In this document: piece after piece, positions 9,116 through 17,751 of the stretch
How positions within the stretch are numbered: the first letter of the stretch is position 1
Layout: each line of letters opens with the position of its first letter
Assembly (NCBI GenBank): GCA_022711755.1
Contig: JAKLEA010000011.1
Coordinates: forward strand, 1 to 64,000
DNA: 64,000 nucleotides
Reading direction: 5' to 3'
From: Planctomycetota bacterium
GTDB taxonomy: Bacteria > Planctomycetota > Brocadiia > SM23-32 > JAKLEA01
Position numbers and translations under genes: made by a program
The notes under the pieces: generated by a model
The model's input: the letters and a program-made list of their open reading frames with translations, nothing else
Told to the model about the DNA's origin: nothing
Database searches by the model: none

Positions 9116-12100
9116 CTACCGATCCCTCATCTTCACGATCTCATCCTTCACCAGCTTCCGGTATTTCATCAGCGTCGCGTAGTCTATCTCGTAGTCCCGC
9201 ACTGCCCGTGTGATCTCATCAATATTGCGCAGATGGTATCCGCAGACCGCCTCGATTGCCTCCGCGATGAGTTTCTCGGCGGCGTTCGCCTCGGCGATTT
9301 TCCCATCGGTCCTTGCCCGTGCGATTTCCTTGTCGAGGAGATTGAAGGCTCGCCAGTCCTCCACGCCGTCGCGCGACGCTTCCCAGCGACGGTTCGTGAC
9401 GACGTTGTTCTCGTTACCGTAGACGGCGTCGTAGACCCCGCCGTCCTTTGCCCACCAGATGTCGCACGCCTTGTAGACCCAGAAGCCGTGGCCCGTCGCG
9501 CCGAAGTGGCGCGCCATCCATGGAAATGTGCGGTAGTGTCCCAGCGGCTTCAGGTCTTTGGAGGGGCCGGGGGCTTCATAGAACCAGAACGTCCGCGCGT
9601 TCTCCCGGAACCATTTTGCAAGCTCGGGATCGCGCTTGAGCAGGTTCAGTTCGGGCTGCCAGACGTCAATCAGGTCCTTGAACTCTTCAAGGTATTCAAT
9701 CCGGACAAGCCCCGCGGGGTCGGTGTAGTTGCGAACGTTCGAATCGGCGCGTTTCGTGAGTTTGCAGAACTCGCGCAGCGCGGGAATGTGCGTGAAGCCC
9801 GTGTTCCACGGTTCGTCAATCGGATAAAAAGCCCAGCGGTCATACCCGATTCCGAGCCAGTTCAAGTGCCTGACCATCTCGCCTATCGCCGTCTTCACGG
9901 CATTGAACCTGGTTTCCTCTTCGCCTTCCTTCGGGGCCTTGCCTTCCGGAAAGACGGGCGACGGGTAGCTGCCCCAGAGGAAGTTCCAGTGCTTCGGCGC
10001 GCGGGCGATCTGCTTGTCGAACGCCGTCCAGTCAACCTTGCCCGCGAGGTTGCCCTTCTCGTCAACCGGCACGGACGGAAGGCCGGGGCCGTAGACGACC
10101 GACATGCCGTGATCAATCATGTTCTGAAGCATCTGATCGGAGCAGAAGTCCGTGTCGAAGCGCGCCCAGTTGATCTGCTGGTAGGCATCGGTCGGAAGCT
10201 CGACCGGCCAGACCTCGATTTCGATCGGGACCTCGCGGAAGGTCAGCCGCCGGCTTTGCGCCAGCGTGCCAAGATAAAGAATCGCGTCGTGCTTGCCTGA
10301 TTTCAATCCGTGAGTCTTGACGGTCAGCCAGAGCTGCCTGATCTCTCCGGGGGGGAGGATGATTGTTCCAGAGAGATCAAGTTCGGGCAATGCGTCATAT
10401 ACAACGTCAGTCCAGTTGCCGGAGACCGGCAGGAGTTGATGCATCCGGATGTTTGAGGCGATGGGCGGCGACGGTTTCATCCAGCCCTGCCCACGATCCG
10501 GGCGCTGGAATGACGCGCGGACGTAGATCGTCTCACCAGTCGCGTTGAGCAGATTCAGCGCGACGTTTTCGAATTCGCTGCCGTACGCCTCAATGCGGAC
10601 CATCATATCGGACATCGGCGAGGGGGAATCCGACTTCACGTATCCGTGAGCAACCTTCGGCCAGGTCCGCATATCCGGCGGGACGGACTTCGGATCGAAA
10701 TCATCCCAGGGCTGCATGTCCTGCCAGACGGCAAAGACACCGTCATCGCCGGATTTCCACATTCCTCCGAGCGCGCGAGACATGTTGAGCAGGTCGTCCG
10801 CCTGCCTGCGAAGCGCGGTCGCCGTCTGAGCGATTACCTGGCCTGCCGCCGCTGCCTTCGACATCGCGGCGATCCGCTCCCTGTCAGAGCCGAGTTTCAG
10901 CATGGCGACGTCAAGCGCCGAGGTTTCCGCGCCGATCCTGCGTCCAAGTTCCGATGCCTTGCCGACTGCGGACTGAACAGCTTCAATATCGCAGCTTTCC
11001 GGGGGTTCCGGGAGGGCTTTCGCTGATGACGCGATCACCGTCTCCCGCTTACCGTTTGCCATGAGACGCGCCGAAGCCACGATTTCGCCGTCGTCCGCGA
11101 GAACGCACCCAACAGCCTTCTCCTTCGCCCCCGGCTTTACATCATCAACTAAAACCTCCCGCCTTCCGTCCTTCTGGATGATTGTTAACTCAATGAAAGC
11201 CCCGTCCGGGGCGGGCGGTTCCCATGCGAATTTCCAGGAATTTCCGCCCCAGAAGGCTTTATTAATGATGAGCTTCCCATTCCCGACGGTCTCCGGCGCG
11301 GAGACGGATTTCGGACTGCCCGGCGGAATGTTGACGTCCGAGCCGGTCATTGCCGAGTTCCCGCGCATTGACGGCCAGGCGATCTTACCGTTCGCCTTCC
11401 ACGTGAGGCATACAAGGCCCGGGCGGACCGCGCCTCTTCCCTCCCGCACAAGAATCGCCTCCAGTTCGCCGTCGCCATCAACATCTCCGACGACTGGTGA
11501 AGCATTTGAGCCGCCTTCAATCGGGAGACGGGTCAGCGCCTTTCCATCGTCCGCGATGACGACCGCCGACGTGTTCTCGTTGTCAGGCGTGCCGCGAGTT
11601 CCTGCGATTATCTCCATGCGTCCGTCGCCATTGACGTCCGCCACGGCCGGCGCCCAGAAGATGCCCCTCCCCCCGACCTCGGTCATCCAACGCCTGCTTC
11701 CGTCCGCGTTCTCGCAGTAGACGTGATTTCCCTTGTCACAATGGATTACTTCCAGCCTGCCGTCGCCGTCGAGATCCGCGGTCGCTGTCGAGACATAGCC
11801 CTGCATCATGTCCCGCGTCCGCCATAGGAAACCGCCGCCGCAGTCCAGCGCCGCCAGGCTCGTCATGTTATTGACGTTGCTGCGCGTTATCAGGACTTCC
11901 GCCCTGCCGTCGCGGTCAAGATCGGCGAAGGTCGGGCCGGAGCGACCGTAGGGCGCCATCCGGTCCTCGAAGCGCCACCTTGTCCCGCCGTTGCCGTCGA
12001 GGCAGTAGACCCGTCCGTTGTCTGTCCCGAACACGATTTCAGCGAATCCGTCTCCGTCAATGTCACCGACGGCGGGCTGGCCGACGCGGAACTTGTCCCC

Positions 12101-12634
12101 CCAATAGCGCCAAAGAATCCGTCCGTTCGCGGAGAAGCAATGGAGCCACCCGTTTTGAAATCCGGCCAGAACTTCCAGCCCCGGCGACACGTTCACGTCT
12201 GCCGCGACCGGATTCGTGAATCCGCTGCCCTCGCTGCCGGTAGCATAACGCCACCTTTCCTTCATCCCGGCGTCAAGGCAGATTACTGTTCCATTGCCGT
12301 AATACGTTGTGATCTCGACTGTGCCGTCGCCGTCAAGATCGCCGATTGCCGCCCTTCCGACCGGCTCTCCGAAGTCGGACTCGCGGACGAGTTTCCCATC
12401 CCCGTCAATCATGATCAGGCGGTTGCCGCATGAGAACACCATCCCCGTCGGATGTTTCTCATCGGGATAGAGCGTCGCCGCGTTGGGGAGGGAATCGGTC
12501 TCGAAAACCCATTTAATTTCCTGGCCGCGCGCGATTTCCGGGCAGACAACGGACAGGGCGAATGCAACCGCAATCAACACAATTCCGGTCCGGCGCGAAG
12601 ACATCTCGCGCCGGCAAACCGACTTTGTCAACAT
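9116..12634 (-). CDS. secreted VCBS/FG-GAP-repeat protein with C-terminal DUF4091 domain
   Basis: This 1172-aa exported protein has a hydrophobic signal segment at about residues 14-36 ending near IARGQ. Residues ~40-430 hold at least seven repeats of the form DLDGDGxxE or DVNGDGxxE with xxGxxNGxxYC between them, which is a calcium-binding VCBS/FG-GAP beta-propeller. A linker with a coiled, alanine-rich stretch follows (~540-620). The C-terminal half contains PIDEPWNTGFTHIPALREF and FWFYEAPG, as in DUF4091, a TIM-barrel domain resembling glycoside hydrolases, with the DEP glutamate a likely acid. A GAGGAG ribosome site precedes ATG 12634. It sits 34 bases after the SMP-30 gene and 35 before the DUF6785-like gene. 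Probably polysaccharide or glycoconjugate binding and processing; no activity is proven. Confidence 0.85.
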   Translation of the reverse strand: MLTKSVCRREMSSRRTGIVLIAVAFALSVVCPEIARGQEIKWVFETDSLPNAATLYPDEKHPTGMVFSCGNRLIMIDGDGKLVRESDFGEPVGRAAIGDLDGDGTVEITTYYGNGTVICLDAGMKERWRYATGSEGSGFTNPVAADVNVSPGLEVLAGFQNGWLHCFSANGRILWRYWGDKFRVGQPAVGDIDGDGFAEIVFGTDNGRVYCLDGNGGTRWRFEDRMAPYGRSGPTFADLDRDGRAEVLITRSNVNNMTSLAALDCGGGFLWRTRDMMQGYVSTATADLDGDGRLEVIHCDKGNHVYCENADGSRRWMTEVGGRGIFWAPAVADVNGDGRMEIIAGTRGTPDNENTSAVVIADDGKALTRLPIEGGSNASPVVGDVDGDGELEAILVREGRGAVRPGLVCLTWKANGKIAWPSMRGNSAMTGSDVNIPPGSPKSVSAPETVGNGKLIINKAFWGGNSWKFAWEPPAPDGAFIELTIIQKDGRREVLVDDVKPGAKEKAVGCVLADDGEIVASARLMANGKRETVIASSAKALPEPPESCDIEAVQSAVGKASELGRRIGAETSALDVAMLKLGSDRERIAAMSKAAAAGQVIAQTATALRRQADDLLNMSRALGGMWKSGDDGVFAVWQDMQPWDDFDPKSVPPDMRTWPKVAHGYVKSDSPSPMSDMMVRIEAYGSEFENVALNLLNATGETIYVRASFQRPDRGQGWMKPSPPIASNIRMHQLLPVSGNWTDVVYDALPELDLSGTIILPPGEIRQLWLTVKTHGLKSGKHDAILYLGTLAQSRRLTFREVPIEIEVWPVELPTDAYQQINWARFDTDFCSDQMLQNMIDHGMSVVYGPGLPSVPVDEKGNLAGKVDWTAFDKQIARAPKHWNFLWGSYPSPVFPEGKAPKEGEEETRFNAVKTAIGEMVRHLNWLGIGYDRWAFYPIDEPWNTGFTHIPALREFCKLTKRADSNVRNYTDPAGLVRIEYLEEFKDLIDVWQPELNLLKRDPELAKWFRENARTFWFYEAPGPSKDLKPLGHYRTFPWMARHFGATGHGFWVYKACDIWWAKDGGVYDAVYGNENNVVTNRRWEASRDGVEDWRAFNLLDKEIARARTDGKIAEANAAEKLIAEAIEAVCGYHLRNIDEITRAVRDYEIDYATLMKYRKLVKDEIVKMRDR

Positions 12635-12668
12635 CAGTCAAGCTCCTCATCAGGATTCCGCGCCCGGC

Positions 12669-13526
12669 CTACAGCATCACTTTCGACAGGAATTCCGCCA
12701 CGCCCTTGACGCCGGCCCTGACGCGGAAGAGCGCCCCGGCGCCGTCCCCCTCCTGCGCCTTGTTCTGCCCGCCGGCGGTGGTGACGTACATGTCCGAGTA
12801 ATCTTCCCCCCCGAAGATGACGGACGACACTTTCTTTGCGGGGAAGTCAATGCGCGTGTCAACATTGCCTTTGGCGTCGTATCGCACAAGGCGGGAACCG
12901 TCCCAGCGCGCGGACCACACGCGGCCCGCCGCGTCAACCGTCATGCCGTCCGGGACTCCTTCGTCCTCCGGAACCTTTGCGAACACTCGCTGATTCGAAA
13001 GCGCCCCGGTCGAGCGGTCATAATCGAACAAGTAGATTTCCTTCTTCGGCGAATCCGTGTAATACAATCCCTTGCGGTCGGGGGTGAAGCCCATCCCGTT
13101 GGAGCAGCCGATTCCCTCCAGCAGAATCGTCAGCCTGCCTTCCTGGTCGAGGCGATAGAGCCGCCCGAGCCGTCCCGGGGCCGGCATGGTCCCGCAGAAC
13201 ACGCGCCCTTCCGGATCGCTGATGACGTCGTTGAAGCGCGTCTGCCGCTCGTCCGGGATGTCCTCGATGAGGACGTTGAACTTCCCTTCGTCCCATGTCG
13301 CGACGGTTCCCTTGTCCATGAACAGCAGGAGTTTGCCGTCGGCCTGGACGGTGAACCCGCCGATCTGTCGCGACTCGAAGCACTGCTCATGTTTGCCGGT
13401 CGAGGGTTCGTAGCGGAAGAGGCGTCCCTTCGGGATGTCCACCCAGTAGACTTTTTTCTGCATCGGATGCCAGAGCGGGCCTTCGCCGCACTGGCACTGG
13501 TAATCGGCTATGAGTTCGGGTTTCAT
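12669..13526 (-). CDS. SMP-30/gluconolactonase/LRE-family protein
   Basis: This 285-aa six-bladed beta-propeller hydrolase probably opens sugar lactones (aldonolactone to aldonate). Metal-ligand positions typical of the family are visible: Glu in CGEGPLWHP near residue 18, Asn in RFNDVISDPEGRVFCG, Asn in IGCSNGMGFTPD and Asp in VPDGMTVD. There is no signal peptide, so it acts in the cytoplasm. The frame is open to 13610, but MKPELIADYQC at ATG 13526 fits the family start and follows GAAAGGA. It is co-directional and closely spaced with the VCBS/DUF4091 gene. A lactonase beside an alpha-galactosidase-like enzyme suggests oxidation of a released sugar followed by lactone opening; that link is inference. 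Confidence 0.92.
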   Translation of the reverse strand: MKPELIADYQCQCGEGPLWHPMQKKVYWVDIPKGRLFRYEPSTGKHEQCFESRQIGGFTVQADGKLLLFMDKGTVATWDEGKFNVLIEDIPDERQTRFNDVISDPEGRVFCGTMPAPGRLGRLYRLDQEGRLTILLEGIGCSNGMGFTPDRKGLYYTDSPKKEIYLFDYDRSTGALSNQRVFAKVPEDEGVPDGMTVDAAGRVWSARWDGSRLVRYDAKGNVDTRIDFPAKKVSSVIFGGEDYSDMYVTTAGGQNKAQEGDGAGALFRVRAGVKGVAEFLSKVML

Positions 13527-13637
13527 GCGTTTCCTTTCAGAGACTTCGCAGGGGCGGGAATTACCCGCCATAAAGAGCGAAACCGGCGACTGTGTCAACT
13601 GCGCGGGCAAAACCTTTGGCTTTGCCCGTCCTGCGCG

Positions 13638-14132
13638 CTACCACTTCTCCCAGCGCAGCGTTTCGCTCGTCGGACGCTTCGCCTTCGGCCCTTCCGGCGA
13701 CTTTGCGTAGCCGAGGGCCAGCAGGGAGATGAGTTTCTGGTCGGGCGGAACGCCGAGCAGCCTGGCGATGTCGGCGCAGTAGTCCTTCTTGTCCCCCGCC
13801 ACCCAGCACGACTGCACGCCCAGGGCGGCGGCGGCAAGCAGGATGTTCTCCGTAGCAGCGCAGCCGTCTTCAAGGTAATACTTAGTGTCCCGGCAGAAGA
13901 CGCACACGCAGGCCGACGCCTGAGAGATGAATTTGCCGTGATCGGTCGTTTCGCCGATTTTCTTCACAGTCGCGGGATCGGTGACGACGACGAAAGCCCA
14001 CGGTTGCTCATTGCGGGCCGTCGGCGCGCGCCCGCCGGCGTCAATGATCTTCTCGAGAACGTCTTTGGGGATTTTCCTGTCGGTGAAGATCCGCGTGCTG
14101 TGCCTGGTCTTGATTGCTTCGAGAGCGTCCAT
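13638..14132 (-). CDS. nitroreductase-family flavoprotein
   Basis: This 164-aa FMN-dependent oxidoreductase starts MDALEAIKTRHSTRIFTDRKIP, the usual first FMN-binding region (RHSxRxF), and continues with GGRAPTARNEQPWAFVVV and ENILLAAAALGVQSCWV, all hallmark segments. It ends slightly short of the typical ~170-200 aa but covers the whole domain. It probably reduces quinones, nitro compounds or enones with NAD(P)H in the cytoplasm. A strong GGGAGGAAATC site precedes ATG 14132. The gene follows the GH36-like gene by 17 bases and precedes the SMP-30 gene, so it is probably co-transcribed. The substrate is unknown. Confidence 0.92.
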   Translation of the reverse strand: MDALEAIKTRHSTRIFTDRKIPKDVLEKIIDAGGRAPTARNEQPWAFVVVTDPATVKKIGETTDHGKFISQASACVCVFCRDTKYYLEDGCAATENILLAAAALGVQSCWVAGDKKDYCADIARLLGVPPDQKLISLLALGYAKSPEGPKAKRPTSETLRWEKW

Positions 14133-14149
14133 GATTTCCTCCCATATTT

Positions 14150-15634
14150 CTACTTGCGTTTGTAGGTGAAAAGGACCGAGCCGGGGCGGTTTGCGATGGC
14201 GATCCTGAGTCCCGGACCGAGCAATTCCCCACCGGTAGCGCTCGACGTTTCGCCGGTGTCCGCGTTCGTCACATCGTATGTCGCCTCAGGGGCGAGCGCG
14301 AACATCTTAAGCCGTCCGACTTCGTAGACGCTTTTCTCGCGCCTGAAGGCCATGACCATGCCCTCCCCCCGCTCCGGCGCGTCAAACTGCCACGCCATCC
14401 AGCAATCCTGCTCGGGGCTGTAGCCGGTCAGCGGGTAGTAATCGCACATCGTGTATGGCGCGACCAGCCGCCACTCGGCGAACCGTTTCCGGACCGACTC
14501 GAAATCCTGCTCGCGGTTGCGCATGTCGTAACACAAAATGCAATGTGGGCAGGCCTGGCTGCGGACGGTGTAGGTGTCGAATGCGTTGACACCCGTCCCG
14601 TGGAAAGGAATCCAGAACGAGACACCGTAGGTATGGTTCTGCTGCGACACGGGTTCCAGGATGAAGTCGCTGCGCAGGAGCGGCACGGCGCGGCGCAGCG
14701 TTTCGAGGTCGTTGCGCCTGCCGCCGGACGCGCAGGAGTCAATCAGCATATCCGGATGACGCCGGCGAAGCTCATCCCAGTAGGCGAGATAGCCGACGAC
14801 GTGGCGGTTCTCCGCGATGCCCTGGCGGTCGGGCGCGTCCGCCGCGCGCCAGTAGCCCAGCGGATCCATGTTGAAGTCCTGGCGGTAAAGGTCAATCCCT
14901 TGCTCGTTCAGGAGCTTGTCCACGTGATTCGTCAGCCATTCCCGCGCCTCGTCGTTGCCGAGGTTGAGCAGTTTCTGGTCTCCGTCCTTGCCGAACAGCC
15001 ATTCGGGATGCTTCTCATAAAGCCACGTTCCCGGCGTGACGCGCTCCGGCTCGAACCAGACCAGCGATTTGACGCCCTTCGCGTGGGAGTGGTCCGTAAT
15101 CGCGCGAAGCCCGCGCGGGAAGCGGCCTGTGTCAACCTCCCATGTCCCCGTGTTCGGCCAGCCGCTTTTATTGAAGTACCAGCCCGCGTCCATCCACCAG
15201 TAATCCAGCTTAATACCTTCTTCGAGATAGCGGTCAACGAAGAACTTCTGGTTCTCCTCGTTGGCGTTGATCATCTCGCCGAACTGATGAGAGCTGCACG
15301 CGGCCAGTTGCGGCACGGGCGGCAGCTTCCCGCCGGGGCGGGGGATGTTGTGCGCGACCATCCAGCGACGCCAGAGGTTCTGCGCCCGCATCCTCTCCCC
15401 CTTCCAGAAGAGCATCGCAATCAGCGGCGTCCGAACTTCCTCTCCGGGATGAAGCACGAAATGCGTAAGCTCCTGCCCGATGCGCAGGTTCAGGGAATTC
15501 CCGCCGTCGCGGACAAAATCCGCCGCCCATCTCCGGGCGACGCTCATCTCATCGTCGTTTGTCGTCACCGCCAGAGCGGTATTGCAGATTGCCATCGCCA
15601 GCAGAACCTCCATCAGGGCCGTTGGATGTCTCAT
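14150..15634 (-). CDS. exported GH36-like alpha-galactosidase (N-terminal domain largely missing)
   Basis: This 494-aa glycoside hydrolase has a short signal peptide (hydrophobic ALMEVLLAMAICNTALA). The catalytic TIM barrel is clear: DYWWMDAGWY, SLVWFEPERVTPG, the nucleophile Asp in LYRQDFNMDP, and the acid/base Asp in DSCASGGRRNDLETLRRA. The C-terminal beta domain closes the protein (GPGLRIAIANRPGSVLFTY). GH36 proteins normally carry a beta-supersandwich of 200 or more residues before the barrel. Here only its last part (GQELTHFVLHPGEEVRTPLI) remains, almost directly after the signal. ATG 15634 is chosen because GGAG lies six bases upstream; the frame is open to 15679. It heads a minus-strand operon and likely removes alpha-galactosyl groups outside the cytoplasm. 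Confidence 0.88.
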   Translation of the reverse strand: MRHPTALMEVLLAMAICNTALAVTTNDDEMSVARRWAADFVRDGGNSLNLRIGQELTHFVLHPGEEVRTPLIAMLFWKGERMRAQNLWRRWMVAHNIPRPGGKLPPVPQLAACSSHQFGEMINANEENQKFFVDRYLEEGIKLDYWWMDAGWYFNKSGWPNTGTWEVDTGRFPRGLRAITDHSHAKGVKSLVWFEPERVTPGTWLYEKHPEWLFGKDGDQKLLNLGNDEAREWLTNHVDKLLNEQGIDLYRQDFNMDPLGYWRAADAPDRQGIAENRHVVGYLAYWDELRRRHPDMLIDSCASGGRRNDLETLRRAVPLLRSDFILEPVSQQNHTYGVSFWIPFHGTGVNAFDTYTVRSQACPHCILCYDMRNREQDFESVRKRFAEWRLVAPYTMCDYYPLTGYSPEQDCWMAWQFDAPERGEGMVMAFRREKSVYEVGRLKMFALAPEATYDVTNADTGETSSATGGELLGPGLRIAIANRPGSVLFTYKRK

Positions 15635-16345
15635 GTGTGGCTCCATTGATGACCGGGAACGTCCATTGCGCCTTTTCACTCACATGGCGGATGCCTTCGT
15701 CACCGGAAGCAACGTAATGAAATTCCGCCGGAGTGTCAAAAACGATTCGCGGATTTTCCGGCATTAGGGGTGTATCCGTGACGGCTGCTGTATCCTGGCG
15801 GGCGAACCCACGCGCGGATGGGAAACCCAAGGTAGGGTGTGCGAAATCGTAGATTTTGCACACGCGGATATGGCGCGATTTTGCGGTGCAAAATCGCGAT
15901 AGCGTATAATTGCGGCAGCGTCCGCGTGTGCAACTTGCCCGTCTCGATGCGAGACGCCAAGTCGCACACCCTACTTTCCGTTGTGTTCATTGTTTTGCGC
16001 CTCTCTTCTGGGATGAAACTTCGAGGGAAAGTGGGGGCGTGATGCGTCCGTGTACATCGTTTTTCCCTATCTCCTTAAAACGTAAGATCGAGAGGGGAAA
16101 TCAAAGATTATTTGAAAAATAGTTATAACACTTTGACGGGAAGGGGGTTACGCGCGCAAAATATTTTTTCAAATCCGGAAAAGAGTCCCGAAAACCGGAG
16201 GTTCAAGGCTCAAAAACTACCAAAAAGTAGGTATCAAGGGGGATTTTGAGGGAGAAAATGGACCATTCCGATTACCCCATATCGCTTCTTCAGGCGGAGT
16301 AAGATAAGTATGGTGTCCAGTGAATTCAAGCTACATCCTCACCTC
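15635..16345. other. 711-base intergenic region
   Basis: No gene was found here. It holds the upstream region of the GH36-like gene, a block of nested inverted repeats at 15832-15974, and from about 16020 an AT-richer stretch with A/T runs leading into the downstream end of the accessory genes. The AT-rich half has no convincing promoter or RNA motif by eye. Confidence 0.7.
15832..15974. repeat. nested inverted-repeat (REP/MITE-like) element
   Basis: A 143-bp block is bounded by GTAGGGTGTGCGA (15832-15844) and its exact complement TCGCACACCCTAC (15962-15974). Inside, TTGCACACGCGGA (15856-15868) pairs with TCCGCGTGTGCAA (15921-15933). The centre holds a perfect 11-bp hairpin, CGCGATTTTGC-GGT-GCAAAATCGCG (15874-15898). 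Further hairpins lie at 15841-15859 and CGTCTCG-ATG-CGAGACG (15940-15956). No protein is encoded. The form suggests a palindromic repeat mobilised by a transposase elsewhere, or a structured RNA. Confidence 0.7.
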
Positions 16346-16915
16346 TTACATCCATACTCGCAACCACATCAACTTGTCAATGTCAGACATAAGTCGGTCC
16401 AGAATATCCTTGTCGCGTGGTACTAGGTTAAACCTATATTGTCCACCAGTGTCCTTACCTTGTTCGTTTTGCTTCAGATCCGTGAAAGGCTTTGTAAAGT
16501 ACTTCCGATGCATGTTAGACTTGAATCTGCCCGGATTCTCACTTGCCGGGCGCTTGTTGTCACCGGCGTTTAGGCCTGACACGAACAGTACATCCTTCTC
16601 CCCTTTCGTGAAACAGGGATTACTTAGGTACATAATGGCGTACAAATGCAGCTTGTCAAACTCGGATTCCATCTGCATCCTGCGGAGTTCTGGCCTATAC
16701 CAATGGAAATGGATGAATGTGTGCCCAACACACTTCACAGTGTCAGGTTGGAACTGCAAAGAACACAGTGAGTTGCTCCCGGACGGCCGTCTGAAGGTCC
16801 GTGTGTCATCTCCCTGGTTATCAAGCAGTAAGCCCCGTTCAATAACCCATGTTTGCAATCGCTCGAAGATGTCCACCAAGTCAGTTGGTCTACCATTCTG
16901 CCAAATGTCTGCCAT
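16346..16915 (-). CDS. hypothetical protein in AT-rich island
   Basis: This 189-aa protein has no recognised domain. It is soluble, mixed in charge, and rich in aromatic and histidine residues in the middle (HTFIHFHWYRPEL). It has no signal peptide or membrane segment. ATG 16915 follows AAAGGA at a suitable distance. Base and codon use is visibly AT-richer than the flanking chromosome, shared with the next two genes upstream on the same strand. An overlapping plus-strand frame (16320-16934) looks less protein-like. Probably a real accessory gene of unknown role. Confidence 0.6.
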   Translation of the reverse strand: MADIWQNGRPTDLVDIFERLQTWVIERGLLLDNQGDDTRTFRRPSGSNSLCSLQFQPDTVKCVGHTFIHFHWYRPELRRMQMESEFDKLHLYAIMYLSNPCFTKGEKDVLFVSGLNAGDNKRPASENPGRFKSNMHRKYFTKPFTDLKQNEQGKDTGGQYRFNLVPRDKDILDRLMSDIDKLMWLRVWM

Positions 16916-17034
16916 GGCTCTTTCCTTTATATGAAATTGCGGTTACTACACTGAGCAAGTGCATATATACTACCATATCTGATCTTCATAGTCAATACTT
17001 TCTTTCGTTGGAGGTTAAATTATGCATTTCTCCT

Positions 17035-17580
17035 CTATGGTCGTCTTGCCAGCTCCTTTGATACCCATCCCGTCCTACCTGTATATGTGTCTCCCTCTAT
17101 ACGAACTTTGCTATACCAAACACTTGCATCTATCACCCTGGCCCTAGTTCCGTTGGCAACAGAGAATACAGCCCCACTTAAAAACAGGTCCTCCATGCCA
17201 TACTTGTCGTGAGCGATAACTGCTTTGTCAAAATCGTCACGGGCTGCATGGGTTGCGAAGACGAAAGTTGAATTCATACCTGAGGTACTAAGAATACACA
17301 CATCACCTATCTTGGCCATACTATCTCCACTGCGTAATCTGGTACCCCCCGCCTGTTGCGGACCAACCATCGCACCAATAATCAAACAAAATACAGTTAT
17401 TCCCACCAAGATTACAAGAGTCTGCTTGGGCGGCGTCTTTGTCTTAGGCTTAGATTTTTCTACAAGTTTTGATGTTCCCTCTCGACCTGATGAAGGTTCC
17501 ACCTTCTGGGAACATGGTGCACACACTCCATCCTTGGTTTGGTCCTGACTCACTTCCATCCCGCATTCTTTGCACTGCAT
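17035..17580 (-). CDS. zinc-ribbon membrane protein with SH3-like C-terminal domain
   Basis: This 181-aa protein starts with a zinc ribbon, MQCKECGMEV, followed by CAPC about 16 residues on (CxxC-CxxC). A charged Lys/Pro-rich linker and one membrane segment (LVILVGITVFCLIIGAMV, ~residues 52-70) follow. The C-terminal outside domain ends in GTRARVIDASVWYSKVRI and TGRTGWVSKEL, a pattern typical of bacterial SH3-like folds. GGGAGGAATT precedes ATG 17580; the longer frame to 17649 adds nothing family-like. It is AT-rich like its neighbours. The role is unknown; the architecture suggests an envelope-anchored sensor or binding protein. Confidence 0.72.
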   Translation of the reverse strand: MQCKECGMEVSQDQTKDGVCAPCSQKVEPSSGREGTSKLVEKSKPKTKTPPKQTLVILVGITVFCLIIGAMVGPQQAGGTRLRSGDSMAKIGDVCILSTSGMNSTFVFATHAARDDFDKAVIAHDKYGMEDLFLSGAVFSVANGTRARVIDASVWYSKVRIEGDTYTGRTGWVSKELARRP

Positions 17581-17695
17581 TTTACAATTCCTCCCGGTAC
17601 CCCAAATGAAACCCGCCGTAATGCTACGCGAGGCGTAGGAAGCGAACATCTCCTACTACTACACTGTATGTATGATAATCAGCCTTTGGGCACGT

Positions 17696-17727
17696 GTCAA
17701 TAGGAACGTTAGTCAATAGGAACGTAG
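17696..17727. repeat. two tandem copies of a 16-bp unit
   Basis: GTCAATAGGAACGT occurs at 17696-17709 and again at 17712-17725, giving a period of 16 bases. The pair lies between the MBL-fold gene and the zinc-ribbon gene, about 115 bases upstream of the latter on the minus strand. It could be a protein-binding site or the scar of slippage. Confidence 0.55.
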
Positions 17728-17751
17728 TGGTGACTGCGAGTATCTGGCCCT

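Noticed and set aside
9029..10300. Plus-strand 423-aa open frame
   Set aside because: Antisense to the VCBS/DUF4091 gene, whose reading frame is well supported.
12483..14165. Plus-strand 560-aa open frame
   Set aside because: Antisense to the SMP-30 and nitroreductase genes, which have clear family motifs; high GC favours long spurious frames.
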